Source: Ciona intestinalis (lineage: Eukaryota > Chordata > Ascidiacea > Phlebobranchia > Cionidae). Taken from it: 64,000 nt of DNA. The position numbers were made by a program, and so were the translations under genes. Shown piece by piece: positions 1-17,180 of the stretch. The notes under the pieces are model-generated. The model worked only from the letters and a program-made list of their open reading frames with translations. It ran no database searches and was not told where the DNA came from. The DNA lies in NCBI RefSeq assembly GCF_000224145.3, contig NC_020175.2, positions 1,103,948 through 1,167,947 on the forward strand, read 5' to 3'. Positions within the stretch are counted from its first letter, which is position 1. Each line of letters begins with the position of its first letter.

Positions 1-400
1 GAGTTATAGGTGTGAATTCTCAAAACTAACTCATTACTTAAGCAAACGTTCTACGTGCGAAAAGTCGTATTTGATTGGAAGTATTTTATTCAATTTTAAG
101 GATAAGAACATTAAAGAAAGTATTACCTAAAACAAAGGTCATACAGTGACATGTTTGTGAATAAATGCATAAATAATAATTATTTATCTTCTGCGGTGGG
201 CTGGTATAGTAATATAACACGGGTGACTTCTTCCACTTCGTGTCCGCTTACTAGTGCAATATAAAAGGAAAACACGTGTGATAAATTGTATAAACTCTAC
301 TGGCGAACCTTTAACCTACATTTGTGTTTTATATCATTACTTAACTTATATGGTGAGAAAGCAACTTAACGAATTAAAAACCAGGCGGTGGAAGTGAGTT

Positions 401-1677
401 ATAGTAGGGTGGGGGAAGATAGGACACTTAAGGACATATTGCCAAATATTTTCAAAATCAAAATAGATGACGGTTTTTGGGTAATACCACGAATTAGTAC
501 TATCATTCCTTTATTAATTGACACCAATCTAATAAAATATAATAAAACACACGAGAAGTTATTTAGCGATCCGCACAACAGGTGAAATTTTACAAATTCG
601 AAAAAACACAGGATAAGATAAGACAGTTTAAAGTCATTGTTAATTTTGATTAATAAGTGTATTTATAAATAGGAATATACGTAAAAAACACGAAATAATA
701 CTGTACGCTTTGAAAATTAGTAAAAGATAGGCGCACAGTGATTTTAGGCGGTTTTAGCTGTTTATTTTAAAAACTACACTAACTATTTCACTTTATTAGG
801 CCAGTTTAGTTTTTGGTAGGTTAACGCTCACACTTTAGCGCTTGTTAAGGAAAATTAATTATTTTATAAATTTAATTAAAAAAGTTCAAACAAACGGTTT
901 ATTAGAAATATATATATGTTTGAAAATATTTATTTTTTCCTATAAACTTAAATTAAGTCCAAAAAACGAAGAAAAACTACATAAAACGCCCTGGCTTCCA
1001 GTGACTACTATAGTAAACGGGTACGAATCGTGAAAAAGAGAGAGTGTATCACCTCTCTCCTTTACCGACATTAAAGATGCGCGTTCTATTCTTTTTTATT
1101 TCTGTGATATGAACTTGTAATAACAGAAAACTGATAACAACCATTAATAAAGTTTTTATTTTTGCTACAAATTGGGTATTACTACTCTCTTTTTGGCACA
1201 AGCCACTTCTAATAAATTATCACCAAGTGCAAATGACCAAATTTCGAATATATTTTCAAAATATTATCATTTTATTTTATCAGTATCTTATAGTTGAAAA
1301 CCTCTGAGGTATAAATAACTAAATTAAAAGTAAATCTTTCAAAGTTTGGCAATGAAAACATACAAAACTACAATGTGGGGGAAGATGGGACTCTAAATTG
1401 AAATTTATTTACATTAGCAGTATTCTGCCACTTGTAGTTAACCTACCGAGTTTAACAGGCTGTGCTAGTTTCTTTGCCATGTAAACTTCATACATATTTT
1501 TTTAATATTTAATAACCGTAATCAGCTTTGACGGGCGTTTTATAAAGTCGTGATAATACTGTCGAATAATTCTGTAACTTTATTTTCCTGATTATCATTA
1601 AATGGGAGTTCGTAAAAAGAAAATTAAAAAAAGGTCTCGTCTGACAAAGTGTCCCATCTTCCCCCACCCTACTATAT
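401..1677. mobile_element. MITE-like inverted-repeat ends (possible nested element)
   Basis: A left end resembling AGTAGGGTGGGGGAAGAT starts near 401, and its inverted copy (GTCCCATCTTCCCCCACCCT) ends near 1677. A further left-type end, GTGGGGGAAGATGGGACTC, lies at about 1375. The simplest readings are one element of about 300 bp (1374-1677) next to a separate broken copy at 401, or one copy nested within a longer one. No coding capacity is seen. The same ends recur at 2555, 17274, 17757 and 19554. Confidence 0.55.
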
Positions 1678-1751
1678 AACGCAGGTATGTATACACTATA
1701 TCGTGTTTCATAAGTATGGAATGATTTATTTACAGTTTAGGAAATTACTTT

Positions 1752-1892
1752 ATTAGGCTGGAGAAAGATGGGGCATCTTTTATTTCGTTTGGTGGTAAAC
1801 AAACAACATTCCGTTGTTGACTGTTAAAAACATGATTAGGATATTTGGATATTATATGCTAATTGTGTCCCACATTAACTTACTATATATAA
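1752..1892. mobile_element. degenerate MITE copy
   Basis: The left end reads GGCTGGAGAAAGATGGGGCA and the right end carries GTGTCCCACATTAACTTACTA. The inside shares the family signature of a CCGTTGTTGA-type block, a TTAAAAACATGATTAGGATA-type block and a TTGGATATTATATG block. It is a diverged copy of the same family. Confidence 0.5.
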
Positions 1893-2142
1893 TATATAAT
1901 GCAGAGTTGCAAGTCAAACTGAAATAAACAATGAAGTTTTATACCTTTATAACCACAATATGTATCCTCGCATGGTGGGCCAACTGACTGCTTATAACAT
2001 GATGATTACTAGCTTCTTTTATACAGTGTTTTAACACAATGTAATACAATGGGGATTTACAAAATAAACAACGTAATCTGTTTATCCGGCAAATATCCCA
2101 GCGATTGATGGTGTACCTCGCTGAACTGTCAAGGGAGATAAC

Positions 2143-3107
2143 TTAAAATCCGAAGCCCGCTGGTTTTGCGTTCACTTGTTTATATTCCTTCATCATAGAA
2201 GCGAAAACTTCGAAGCCTTCCATTAGGCCATCTCCAGTAACAGCACAGCAAGACTGGATATGCCATTTATGATCCCGGTCGAGTTTATTTAACTCCAAAG
2301 CATCGGCCAACTTTGATACTGGAACAGCATAAGGCATGTCTTGCTTGTTTGCAAATACTAAGACGGGCACACGTCTTAATGCATCGTGTTCAAGTGCATT
2401 ATGCAACTCTTCTTTAGCTTCTGAAAACCTAACTTGATCAGTACTATCCACAACGTAGATAAACCCTGGAAAACACGCGAAAATTAAATATAGAAAAAGC
2501 AAATATAACATTTTTTATATCCACAAAGTTATACACGTAAGCGGGCACAAGATGTATAGTAGGGTGAAGAAAGATGACACCTTTACAGTCTAATTTCTCG
2601 CCCGTTTGGTGCTCAACAAAGAACATTCAGAGCATTATAAAACCGTATCCCCCCGTCTTCCGTATGGACCGTTGTTAATTGTTTAAAATACGGTTAAGAT
2701 ATTCGAATATTATGTTCTAAAGGTGTCCCGTCTCCTCCCACTATATATATGAAACAAAACATCCATACATAAACGTCTGCAGTTGCTTGACCACGCAAGG
2801 GTGTATAAGTTACATTCATTCAAGGTTTAGTCATGTCATACAGGCATTTAAAAACCCTTGATTTCAAATATAGATAATTCTATGATATTTATTTAATATG
2901 GTTTTATTTGCACCTACCGTCAGTGTTGTTGTAGTAATGTTGCCAGAGTTTCCTTAATATTTCTTGTCCACCAACATCCCATATAGTTAACGAAAGCCCT
3001 TTGCATGGACTTACAGTTTCAACGTTAAACTCAATAGTTGGTATTGTTTGCACCACTTCATTCAAAGCTAACTTGTACGTGATCGTAGTTTTGCCTTCAA
3101 AATCAGA
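2143..3107 (-). CDS. ARL14-like ARF-family small GTPase, 3' exons (first exon not found)
   Basis: Two minus-strand exons, 3107-2918 and 2465-2143, are joined in phase across a 452-base intron (donor GTAGGT, acceptor TTTTCCAG) and give 170 residues plus stop. The protein begins inside the P-loop (S-D-F-E-G-K-T-T), then shows switch [13 protein letters not shown], switch II WDVGGQE, the base-recognition motif ANKQDMP, and CAVTGDG. YVVDSTD and a C-terminal tail are closest to ARL14/ARL11 among ARF relatives, from memory of those families. Such proteins bind GTP and act in vesicle traffic on membranes. The missing first exon should supply about 15-20 residues with the initiator Met, a possible myristoylated Gly and the first P-loop Gly. 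It should lie at coordinates above 3107. Oddity: switch I has Glu where ARF proteins have Gly (TIPTIGF). It could also be a decayed copy. Confidence 0.75.
2555..2746. mobile_element. MITE copy in the ARL14-like intron
   Basis: A nearly complete copy of about 190 bp lies in the intron of the minus-strand GTPase gene. The left end is TATAGTAGGGTGAAGAAAGA and the right end GGTGTCCCGTCTCCTCCCAC followed by TATATA. The inside has the family blocks ACAAAGAACATTCA, CCGTTGTTAATTGTTTAAAA and a TTCGAATATTATG-type block, matching the copies at 17274 and 17757. Confidence 0.7.
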
Positions 3108-10216
<7,109 letters not shown>

Positions 10217-10725
10217 AGCCAAGTATATAACAGTGGAGAAAATGAATGTTGCATATATGTATATACTGGTTATAAACCATTTTACATTTGCCAAAACTTA
10301 AAATTTAACATAGCTGCTAAAAATGGTTTCCTCGTGACAGAAAAAAAAGTTAACAGAATGGCAATTGTAAATTTATTAATATGCAGATTGTAAGGACTGT
10401 CAACTATTAAGTAAACTGCTTTCCCTTCGATATATTCCTCTGTTCTTCAATTTGTGTTTAACTGTTGCACTAGTTGAATTTATGTTTAACTGTTGCTGTA
10501 ATGCCCATGTCTGTATTGGGTACCGTAGAAAATATTCTCACATTTTAAACTTTGTCTTCAATTTTTTTTTATTAAATAAGTAACTGTTTATCGAGTATTT
10601 TCTGTACCGTCTTACCTAGTTATTTTGATAGAGAAATATCTACATATGTATACAAGTTTATATTTCAATACACAGGCCTTTACCAATTTGTGGGTGTTTA
10701 TAAAACTGTAATCGAATTCATTCAA

Positions 10726-10789
10726 TGAGCAATGATGAAAATTTTCACTCGCCGATCTGAAAACGTTGATGATTAGTGTTCTGAGCTCA
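10726..10789 (+). ncRNA. C/D-box snoRNA copy 5 (between GFUS and PUS3)
   Basis: Boxes C, D', C' and D and the guide are intact, with a TGAGC/GCTCA stem. It lies 510 bases past the GFUS stop and 375 before the PUS3 ATG, on the same strand. It may sit in a 5' UTR intron of PUS3 or a 3' UTR intron of GFUS, or be transcribed by itself. The sequence does not decide. Confidence 0.82.
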
Positions 10790-11030
10790 TTACTTGAATT
10801 AGATCAGTCAAGTCTGTGTATTTTAATGCTAGCTAAACAGTTCTAGATAGCCGGCATTTATCATTAGATGTAATACAAAAATTGTTCAGCAGTTCTGCAC
10901 TGAAAAAGCAGCAATTGGTAAATTTAAACCACTTCACTCAAATTACTATTTTGGAATTGGATATTATGCGGTTTCGAAAGAGTAAATGTAAAAGCAATTC
11001 TGTCTCTATAGTTGTCTCAGAACTTGTAAT

Positions 11031-11102
11031 ACAGTCAACCCCGCTTAATTGGACCACATCAGGACCAAGCCAAACTGAACCGATTAAGCCGGGTTGACAG
11101 TA
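11031..11102. mobile_element. miniature pogo/Tigger-type inverted-repeat element
   Basis: The left end CAGTCAACCCCGCTTAATTGG and the inverted right end CTGTCAACCCGGCTTAATCGG (read on the other strand) form terminal repeats of about 20 bases that start CAGT/CTGT and are flanked by TA. The ends resemble those of pogo/Tigger elements as I recall them. Only about 30 bases separate the repeats, so it has no transposase. Confidence 0.55.
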
Positions 11103-11163
11103 TTACCTTTTTAGTAATTAAAGTATGAAGTTTTATTCTTTAATTACAGAATGTTAAGTAAAT

Positions 11164-14100
11164 ATGAAACTGCTAATACATTTGGTAAAACTGGCGCCCC
11201 CCACATTTGCAAGAGAATGTTGTGCATGCTTTAGTACTTCTTCTATTCATGCCAAGATGCAAATTTCTCCTAAGAAAACCAACTACGACCTACAATACCT
11301 GCATAACTTGAATAAAGACCAGCTGGTATACAGGTTTGCTGTTTTTACTTATTTAAGACTCCTGGTTTTGTCATCTAATATACAGCAGACTAATTTAGGA
11401 ATACTGGCTTTAATATCTGCCAACAAGTTAAATATCAGTTGGTTAACATGTTTGCTGTTTATAATTATATTCTCAAGTTAATACATCTGAATATTATAGG
11501 TAAACTCATTTGCATAAATTAAGTATGAACCAGTTGGTAAATATGTTTGAAGAAAACTTGTTTCTGCTGCATCACAGTATATTTTAAGTGCTTTTAGCCA
11601 AAATGGTGCCGCATGCAATGAGCAATGATGAAAATTTTCACTCGCCGATCTGAATTAATTTGATGATTAGTGTTCTGAGCTCATGTTACCAACAAGTTGC
11701 CTAAACTGTAAGAGCTAAACATTTTTTTTAAAAGCTAAACATATTACCTTTATTCAAAGAATTCTGAGACTCCAGCGGTTGGTTGATAGCTACCATTACA
11801 CCTCTAGCCCTGTAAATGTGGACGGAAGAGACAAGGTAGCTTTTAAGCTTTATAACATTGTTGGCTAAACTTTAAACCTGTGGTGGCATTCCTACTGACA
11901 AATGTCAATCTAATTTGCATTGTTCCCTTTTTCATGTTTACTCTCTTTTATACCTCATATACCTGATATACAAGATATGCTAGAACTAAATCTTTTATAA
12001 AAATCTCTTTCAAGCTAGAACTAAAAATATTATAGAAATCTTTTTAAGGCTTAAAAAAAGAAAACCAGTAATAAAATATTTGGATGTTTCTTAAACTTCC
12101 CACATTTTAGGTAAGAGTTCACCAAATAGTTCAATCTTTGTAAACAATATTACCCTGTATGCAGACACGGATATCCCTAAATATCAAGCAATTAGTAATC
12201 AATATGAATATATGATTTCCAGGTACGAGTTGAACATCCTAACCCAGATGAAATAGTTTCTCATTTAACAAGTGTGCGTAGAATTGCGCTCAAAGTTTTG
12301 TATCTTGGTTGGGATTATGTTGGTTATGCATTCACCAAGTCTTCACTTGCCTTCAGTAAGTTTGTTTCATGTTTAATATTGTGCAATTGTAATTAATTCT
12401 TTGTAGATTGGACCTCCATTATATTTTCTAATTGCGTCATTGTTTATAGCTGTATTGTGATATTTTTATGGTAGCCTGGTAACTGGTATCTCTCAGGGTA
12501 TTTTGAGCTAGACTTTCAATAAATGTGAAGTGTGAGCAATGATGAAAACTTTCACTCGCCGATCTGAAAACATTGATGATTAGTGTTCTGAGCTCATAAC
12601 AATGGACAATTATTGTATCTGGTTAAATTACTTAATTAATGTATATATTTGAAAAAAAAGGTTATTTCTGTCAAAGCTAGCTTTAATTGCCAAAATTTAA
12701 TTTTAAAGGCAAACCTGAGTCAATTTCAAATGTGGTGGAACGTGTTCTGTTGGAAGCCTTACTAAGGCAGCAACTGATAACTGGGGTTGGCTCCGTATTA
12801 AACTTTGACAGAGCTGGTCGAACTGATCGGCAAGTTAGCGGTTTATCTCAAGTGGTTTCTGTCAATGTTAGAAGCAATTTAAATAAAGGGTAAGAAAAGT
12901 TGTAACTATTTTTCGTTTTCTACCAAATTGTTTACCCCAAAAGAAAAGAGTGAAAAGTAAACCCATCTTACCCCACGTACTATATCTCTTAATGTTATAC
13001 TGTTATATACTTTACTTTACCTATAATATGTAAAAATAGAGACTATTTTTAAAATGTCTGACATGATTTGGTTTTTAAAGGATTATGCTAATCAGTTTGT
13101 TTTGGGTATAAAAATCAAATCAATTTTTTTGTCAGTAAATGTTATATTTTTTCTCAGCCATGGTGTATGGTATCCTAAGGTGGAGGGAAGTGACAACGTT
13201 GGAAACACAAAACCCGAAACTGAATATTTTGAAGATGGATTCCCGTGAGTGAAGATATTTATTAGGACCTGTCAACCTCTAAAATATCATATTATGAACT
13301 TGAACTAAGCAAATTTTGGGTTGCCTCAAATACATAACAAATATTTTTTTGTTAAAATGTATGTGGAACCCTATTGATTATTAATGGCAAATGTAATTTA
13401 CCTCGCTTGCTTGTTTGTATAGACACCTCAGAGCAGTGTAAAAGCTATGCCTAAAACTATGGATGCCTAAACATTTGATGTTGCTAAATTTGGGTGGCAT
13501 GTAATTCCAACTTAAAACTTTCTACCAAACATAGTAAGCTGAGGACCCCTCCTAAATTTTTTAGTAATTTTTCAAAGAAAAAATAAATTTAATTAATGTT
13601 ACATGTTTCTTTTATGTGTTAAAATATTTCTTCCATTAAAAAGTCATGATAAAAATAATGCATCATACTTTAAATTGCTAAGTAGCTAGTCTATTGCTAT
13701 TATTCGTAGTAACACTGTACAACAGTTCATTTAAGTTTTTATCTTTTTACACAGAGTAAGCGACACCACCCTTGATGACGGTGAACTTCCTTATGTTTCA
13801 TTATTAAACCAAGCATTACCACCAGATATTCGAATTCTTGCTTGGTCACCTGTCAAAAAAACATTTAGTCCACGCTATCAGTGTCGGTAAGTGAAAAGAT
13901 TTGTGGCTATTTGACCGAACCTGACCTCATCCTAGTCCCTTTTAAGGCCCTCAACCATATAGAAAGTTGTGTTAAGTATAAGATAAAACACAAATACATA
14001 AAAAATGACAGCTGGGCTTTGTGGCTGTGATAGATTAACTCTCTACTGTCTTTACAAGTGTAAAATATTTATGGTTACAAAGTTTTTCTTTGTTTTTATT

Positions 14101-16051
14101 TGATTACCTGTGAAGTTAAATATTCAATTTAAACCTTGTTTTTAATTTTCTGGCATAAGCTTTTAACAAAAAAATTATTAAATCAAATTGGCATTATGCT
14201 TTGCAGTCCAGCATGTTACAGGGTGATTCTTTAAAAAATGTATTATTTCAGGTAGCAATTGCATGGAAACATGCAAGTCTCAGATTAGCTATTATTAATA
14301 TCTTATTGAGAAATATCATTCCAGGTCACGAACATACAGATATGCATTCGTACGTGGTAGTATGGATATTGAACTAATGAATGAAGCAGCTCAGAAGTTT
14401 GTTGGTCGTCATGATATGAGAAACTTCTGTAAGGTCTCATGTGAGTATATTTCATGATCTTTAAGTCTGTTCTAATGGTTAGGTTGATAAAACTTTGGAT
14501 AAAACAGCATTGGATAAAACTACAAATTATGTTAGATTTCTTTGCTTATTCTTATGGTTATGATAGGTGTAGCGAACACGCTTATTTTTTTCCAACTAAA
14601 TGTAAATATGTTTTTAACTGTAACCGTGTTTTAATGACTGTTGTTTTATCGCTATATCTTGTCTTTTCGTTAATCAAAGAGACAAATAAAAGTTAATATT
14701 ATATTAATATTACTACAGTAAATGCTGATGAACTACTGTTTTTCTTTTTTGTATTTATGCAATGAGCAATGATGAAAACTTTCACTCGCCGATCTGAATT
14801 CTTTGATGATTAGTGTTCGGAGCTCATAAAACTATATTCTTAACATTTTGTGTCTGAAGTATTCAACGCATTATACTCTGGTACTTTTCATAAACCATTG
14901 ACAATATATATGTGATATATATCATATTTATTCATAGCTTTAATAACTGTCATTTTATCTTTATTTCCTATCTTCTAATAATTTTACAAATGAAATATAA
15001 TATTGATATTAAAAGTACAAACCAAAATCAGCTTTTCTCTAGTTTAAATTTCCTTGTCTTCATTACAGCAGAGAATGCATACAGGACCTATGTTCGAACG
15101 ATAAACTCTATCAAAGTAGAAGAGTTTAACCAAACCAATTTACCGGAATGTGACATTTGTGTTGCTACGATATCTGCTGAAAGTTATGTCTATAAACAGG
15201 TGCTGTGTATTTACTTGTTTGTGATATTATTTTTTGTATACATAAGTTTTACATATAATAAGATCTGAAATATGGACAGATTTGGTCAATATATAATGAT
15301 TTATTAGTGAAGTTTTATGCTCTACACACAAAAGGGTCAGGCTGTTACAACCGATTTGTGACCACTGGCTTGGAACAATGTCCGTTAAATGTCTTGCCCA
15401 CGGACACATACACTTTGCTATCAGTATCAAGCATCCAACACATTTTCCTTTGGTTATGGTTCAAGCGACCAACCACTGAGCCACAGTATTAGTCATATTA
15501 TGTTTTTTCTTTTATATTAAATTTCTTCATACTATCCACCACAGATCCGACGTATGATGTCTATACTTGGTAGGATCGGATCAGGGGAAATCCCACCTTC
15601 TACTATAGATGAAATGCTGGATGTTGAAAAGAACCCGAAAAAACCTTCGTTCAAAAGCTGGACGCCACTTAATTTAACTTTGATTGATGCTGAATTTGAC
15701 GAAGAAGATGTTCACTGGCGCTGGGGAGAAGAAGCTTTAGCTGACACTTCTACAATGCTTGCCAACGCATACAGCAAACATGCCGGACAAGCTGAAGTAG
15801 CTCGATACATGTATGAGCGTGTGGTATCTCAGATTCAGGACCCAGGGTATAGACTTGGAGCTGTGACTACCTTGAATGAAAGTTGTTTACCCTCTACTAT
15901 TGGTGATGATAATAAGTTCAGTTACTCTGAACATACTTTAACAATTGAGGAAAAACAAGAAAGGTATGCAAAGCAAAAAATTAAAAACAGAATGAAGCGA
16001 GGTCAGTACCAGTATGCTGCTACACTGCATGCGCAAAATAAAAGAAAGTAA
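11164..16051 (+). CDS. PUS3: tRNA pseudouridine(38/39) synthase, PUS3-like
   Basis: Eight exons, 11164-11325, 12223-12355, 12709-12889, 13158-13244, 13755-13886, 14325-14440, 15069-15199 and 15545-16051, total 1449 nt and encode 482 residues. It is a TruA-family enzyme. Evidence is RIALKVLYLGWDYVGYA, the catalytic-Asp motif RAGRTDRQVSG, RSRTYRYAF, FVGRHDMRNFCKVS, YVYKQIRRMMSILG and IDEMLDVEKNPKKPSF, which match PUS3 rather than PUS1 or PUSL1. It would isomerise U38/U39 in the tRNA anticodon arm. Odd points are that the motif has A for C and Q for G compared with the usual CGRTDKGV, while the catalytic Asp is kept. The N-terminus (about 30 residues, basic, rich in A/S/C) could be a mitochondrial presequence. 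A second in-frame ATG near 11254 would omit it. Exon 1 must end at the GTATAC donor, because the alternative at 11332 puts exon 2 out of frame. Confidence 0.88.
11619..11683 (+). ncRNA. C/D-box snoRNA copy 6 (PUS3 intron 1)
   Basis: The guide and the four boxes are intact, and the stem ATGAGC/GCTCAT has six pairs. It is in sense within PUS3 intron 1. Confidence 0.86.
12533..12596 (+). ncRNA. C/D-box snoRNA copy 7 (PUS3 intron 2)
   Basis: The guide and boxes are intact, with a TGAGC/GCTCA stem. The D'-C' spacer AAACAT resembles copies 3 and 5. It is in sense within PUS3 intron 2. Confidence 0.86.
12950..12985. mobile_element. MITE end fragment
   Basis: A solo right-end-like sequence (CCCATCTTACCCCACGTACT followed by ATAT) lies in PUS3 intron 3. 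No partner end is seen. Confidence 0.35.
14763..14826 (+). ncRNA. C/D-box snoRNA copy 8, altered D box (PUS3 intron 6)
   Basis: The stem, box C, guide, D' and C' are intact, but box D reads CGGA in place of CTGA. Box D binds fibrillarin/NOP complex proteins, so this copy may be poorly processed or dead. It is in sense within PUS3 intron 6. Confidence 0.7.
15290..15492 (-). mobile_element. tRNA-derived SINE (PUS3 intron 7, antisense)
   Basis: Read on the minus strand, the element starts near 15492 with a tRNA-like head containing TGGCTCAGTGGTTGG (a good A-box), then a diverged B-box area. A body follows with GTATGTGTCCGTGGGCAAGA, ATTTAACGGACATTG and CCAGTGGTCAC. The body is shared with copies at 34696 and 20280. 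No coding potential is supported. Confidence 0.65.
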
Positions 16052-17119
16052 AAAAACTGTTGATAAAGAAGATGTTTCAGTTTAGTCTCGTCAATGTTGA
16101 AAGCAATTTATTTGTTCTGTATTAACTGATATTTTTTCTGTGTTTTTTTTTTTAATTTTTAATACACATCCAAAATGAAAACATTTGTTTGAAATATTGT
16201 TGCCGTATAACAGAGCGAAACTACCTTTACAGCAGTAGTTTTTTAAAATGGTTCACCCCAGTAAAGACACAAGTTCGAATTAAATCGTAGGCCCTTCATT
16301 AAGAAACAGAACACAACATAATCTTTGGAATAAGAACAACATCCAAGTAAACTTTTGATCATTACGACTTTTTTGTAAGGCATTCACGTACAATCAATTT
16401 TTAACAAGTGACCAACAAACATTGTTAATAAGTGTTGTATTCGAGACATTGTGTATCTCCTATGGTCGAAGTAAGAAAAATGGCACAGAAGTTTTACTAT
16501 TCGTTCACCTAAACCACTTGCTGATATTGTAGAAGGACCGCAATTTCTAAATCCACCTTCTACTAATGCACTCGGATGCGTTTTAGATGGACTCTCTTAA
16601 CGTAAAAGCAATACGCACTACGTAATCGTGTATAAACAGCAGCTTTTAACTTGATGGTCAAATGCATTTGATTCAACTTTTGTTTATACTTGTCCAATCT
16701 TGACCGGCACTTTTGCATTAAGTTGATATCTAAAGTTACGCAACCCTCTAATTGAGGTATATATAAGCAAAGCGATGATTATGTAAAGTCAGTAGTTATG
16801 TAAATTACGATTGGGATCGGTGCTTGCTTATTAGTTTCTCAACACTTATATTGTTGGTGTTAAAATTAAAGAGATATTTGGTATAAATTACATAACCTTC
16901 TATATGAAAGTTTGTTTCTGTTGATATAGGATAGGGAATATAGAATAGAATAGAATAGAAAACTTGGCAAGTGTATACAGATTACACATATAATTGAGGT
17001 TGTTTAAGCAAAACTGTTTACATAGATAGTGGTTTCAGATAAACTACACTGTATTACTGCGTTGTTCTAAAGTAATGTTGCGTATTTAATGAAATTTGAC
17101 ATTTTATCACAGATAAGTC
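16052..17119 (+). other. PUS3 3' end and upstream region of the giant gene
   Basis: No gene or RNA is seen. A short GAATA/TAGAA simple repeat is present at 16937-16960. The promoter of the giant gene should be here, but no clear TATA or initiator could be assigned. Confidence 0.5.
16937..16960. repeat. pentanucleotide simple repeat (AATAG)n
   Basis: Several units of TAGAA lie in tandem upstream of the giant gene. A similar run is found at 46947-46963 inside one of its introns. Confidence 0.8.
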
Positions 17120-17180
17120 ATGCTGTGGAATACTCTGTGTTTCACCGTTTTCTGTTTTCTTCACCAAGCTATTGGACAAG
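17120..17180 (+). CDS. giant gene exon 1: signal peptide
   Basis: The exon encodes a Met followed by a hydrophobic stretch ([20 protein letters not shown]), a typical secretory signal with probable cleavage near AIG-Q. It ends in phase 1 at a GTATAAG donor. The 814-base intron 1 holds two MITE copies. Confidence 0.85.

Larger units (their letters stand above)
1..2142. other. non-coding AT-rich region with MITE fragments
   Basis: No convincing gene is seen. The two short open frames here (388-585 and 842-1033) have low-complexity AT-driven composition and no recognisable domain. The stretch is dominated by AT-rich sequence and by ends of the inverted-repeat element annotated separately. Confidence 0.6.
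10217..11163 (+). other. GFUS 3' region / PUS3 upstream region
   Basis: This holds the GFUS 3' UTR, snoRNA copy 5 and the small pogo-type element. Poly(A) signal-like ATTAAA occurs near 10571. No further coding sequence is seen, and the open frame at 10882-11097 runs into the inverted repeat of the small element. Confidence 0.5.

Noticed and set aside
388..1033. Two short plus-strand open frames as genes
   Set aside because: AT-driven composition, no domain, and overlap with MITE ends. They are chance frames.
15290..15492. Functional tRNA gene on the minus strand
   Set aside because: It has an A-box, but no complete cloverleaf or acceptor stem could be formed, and it continues into a SINE body.
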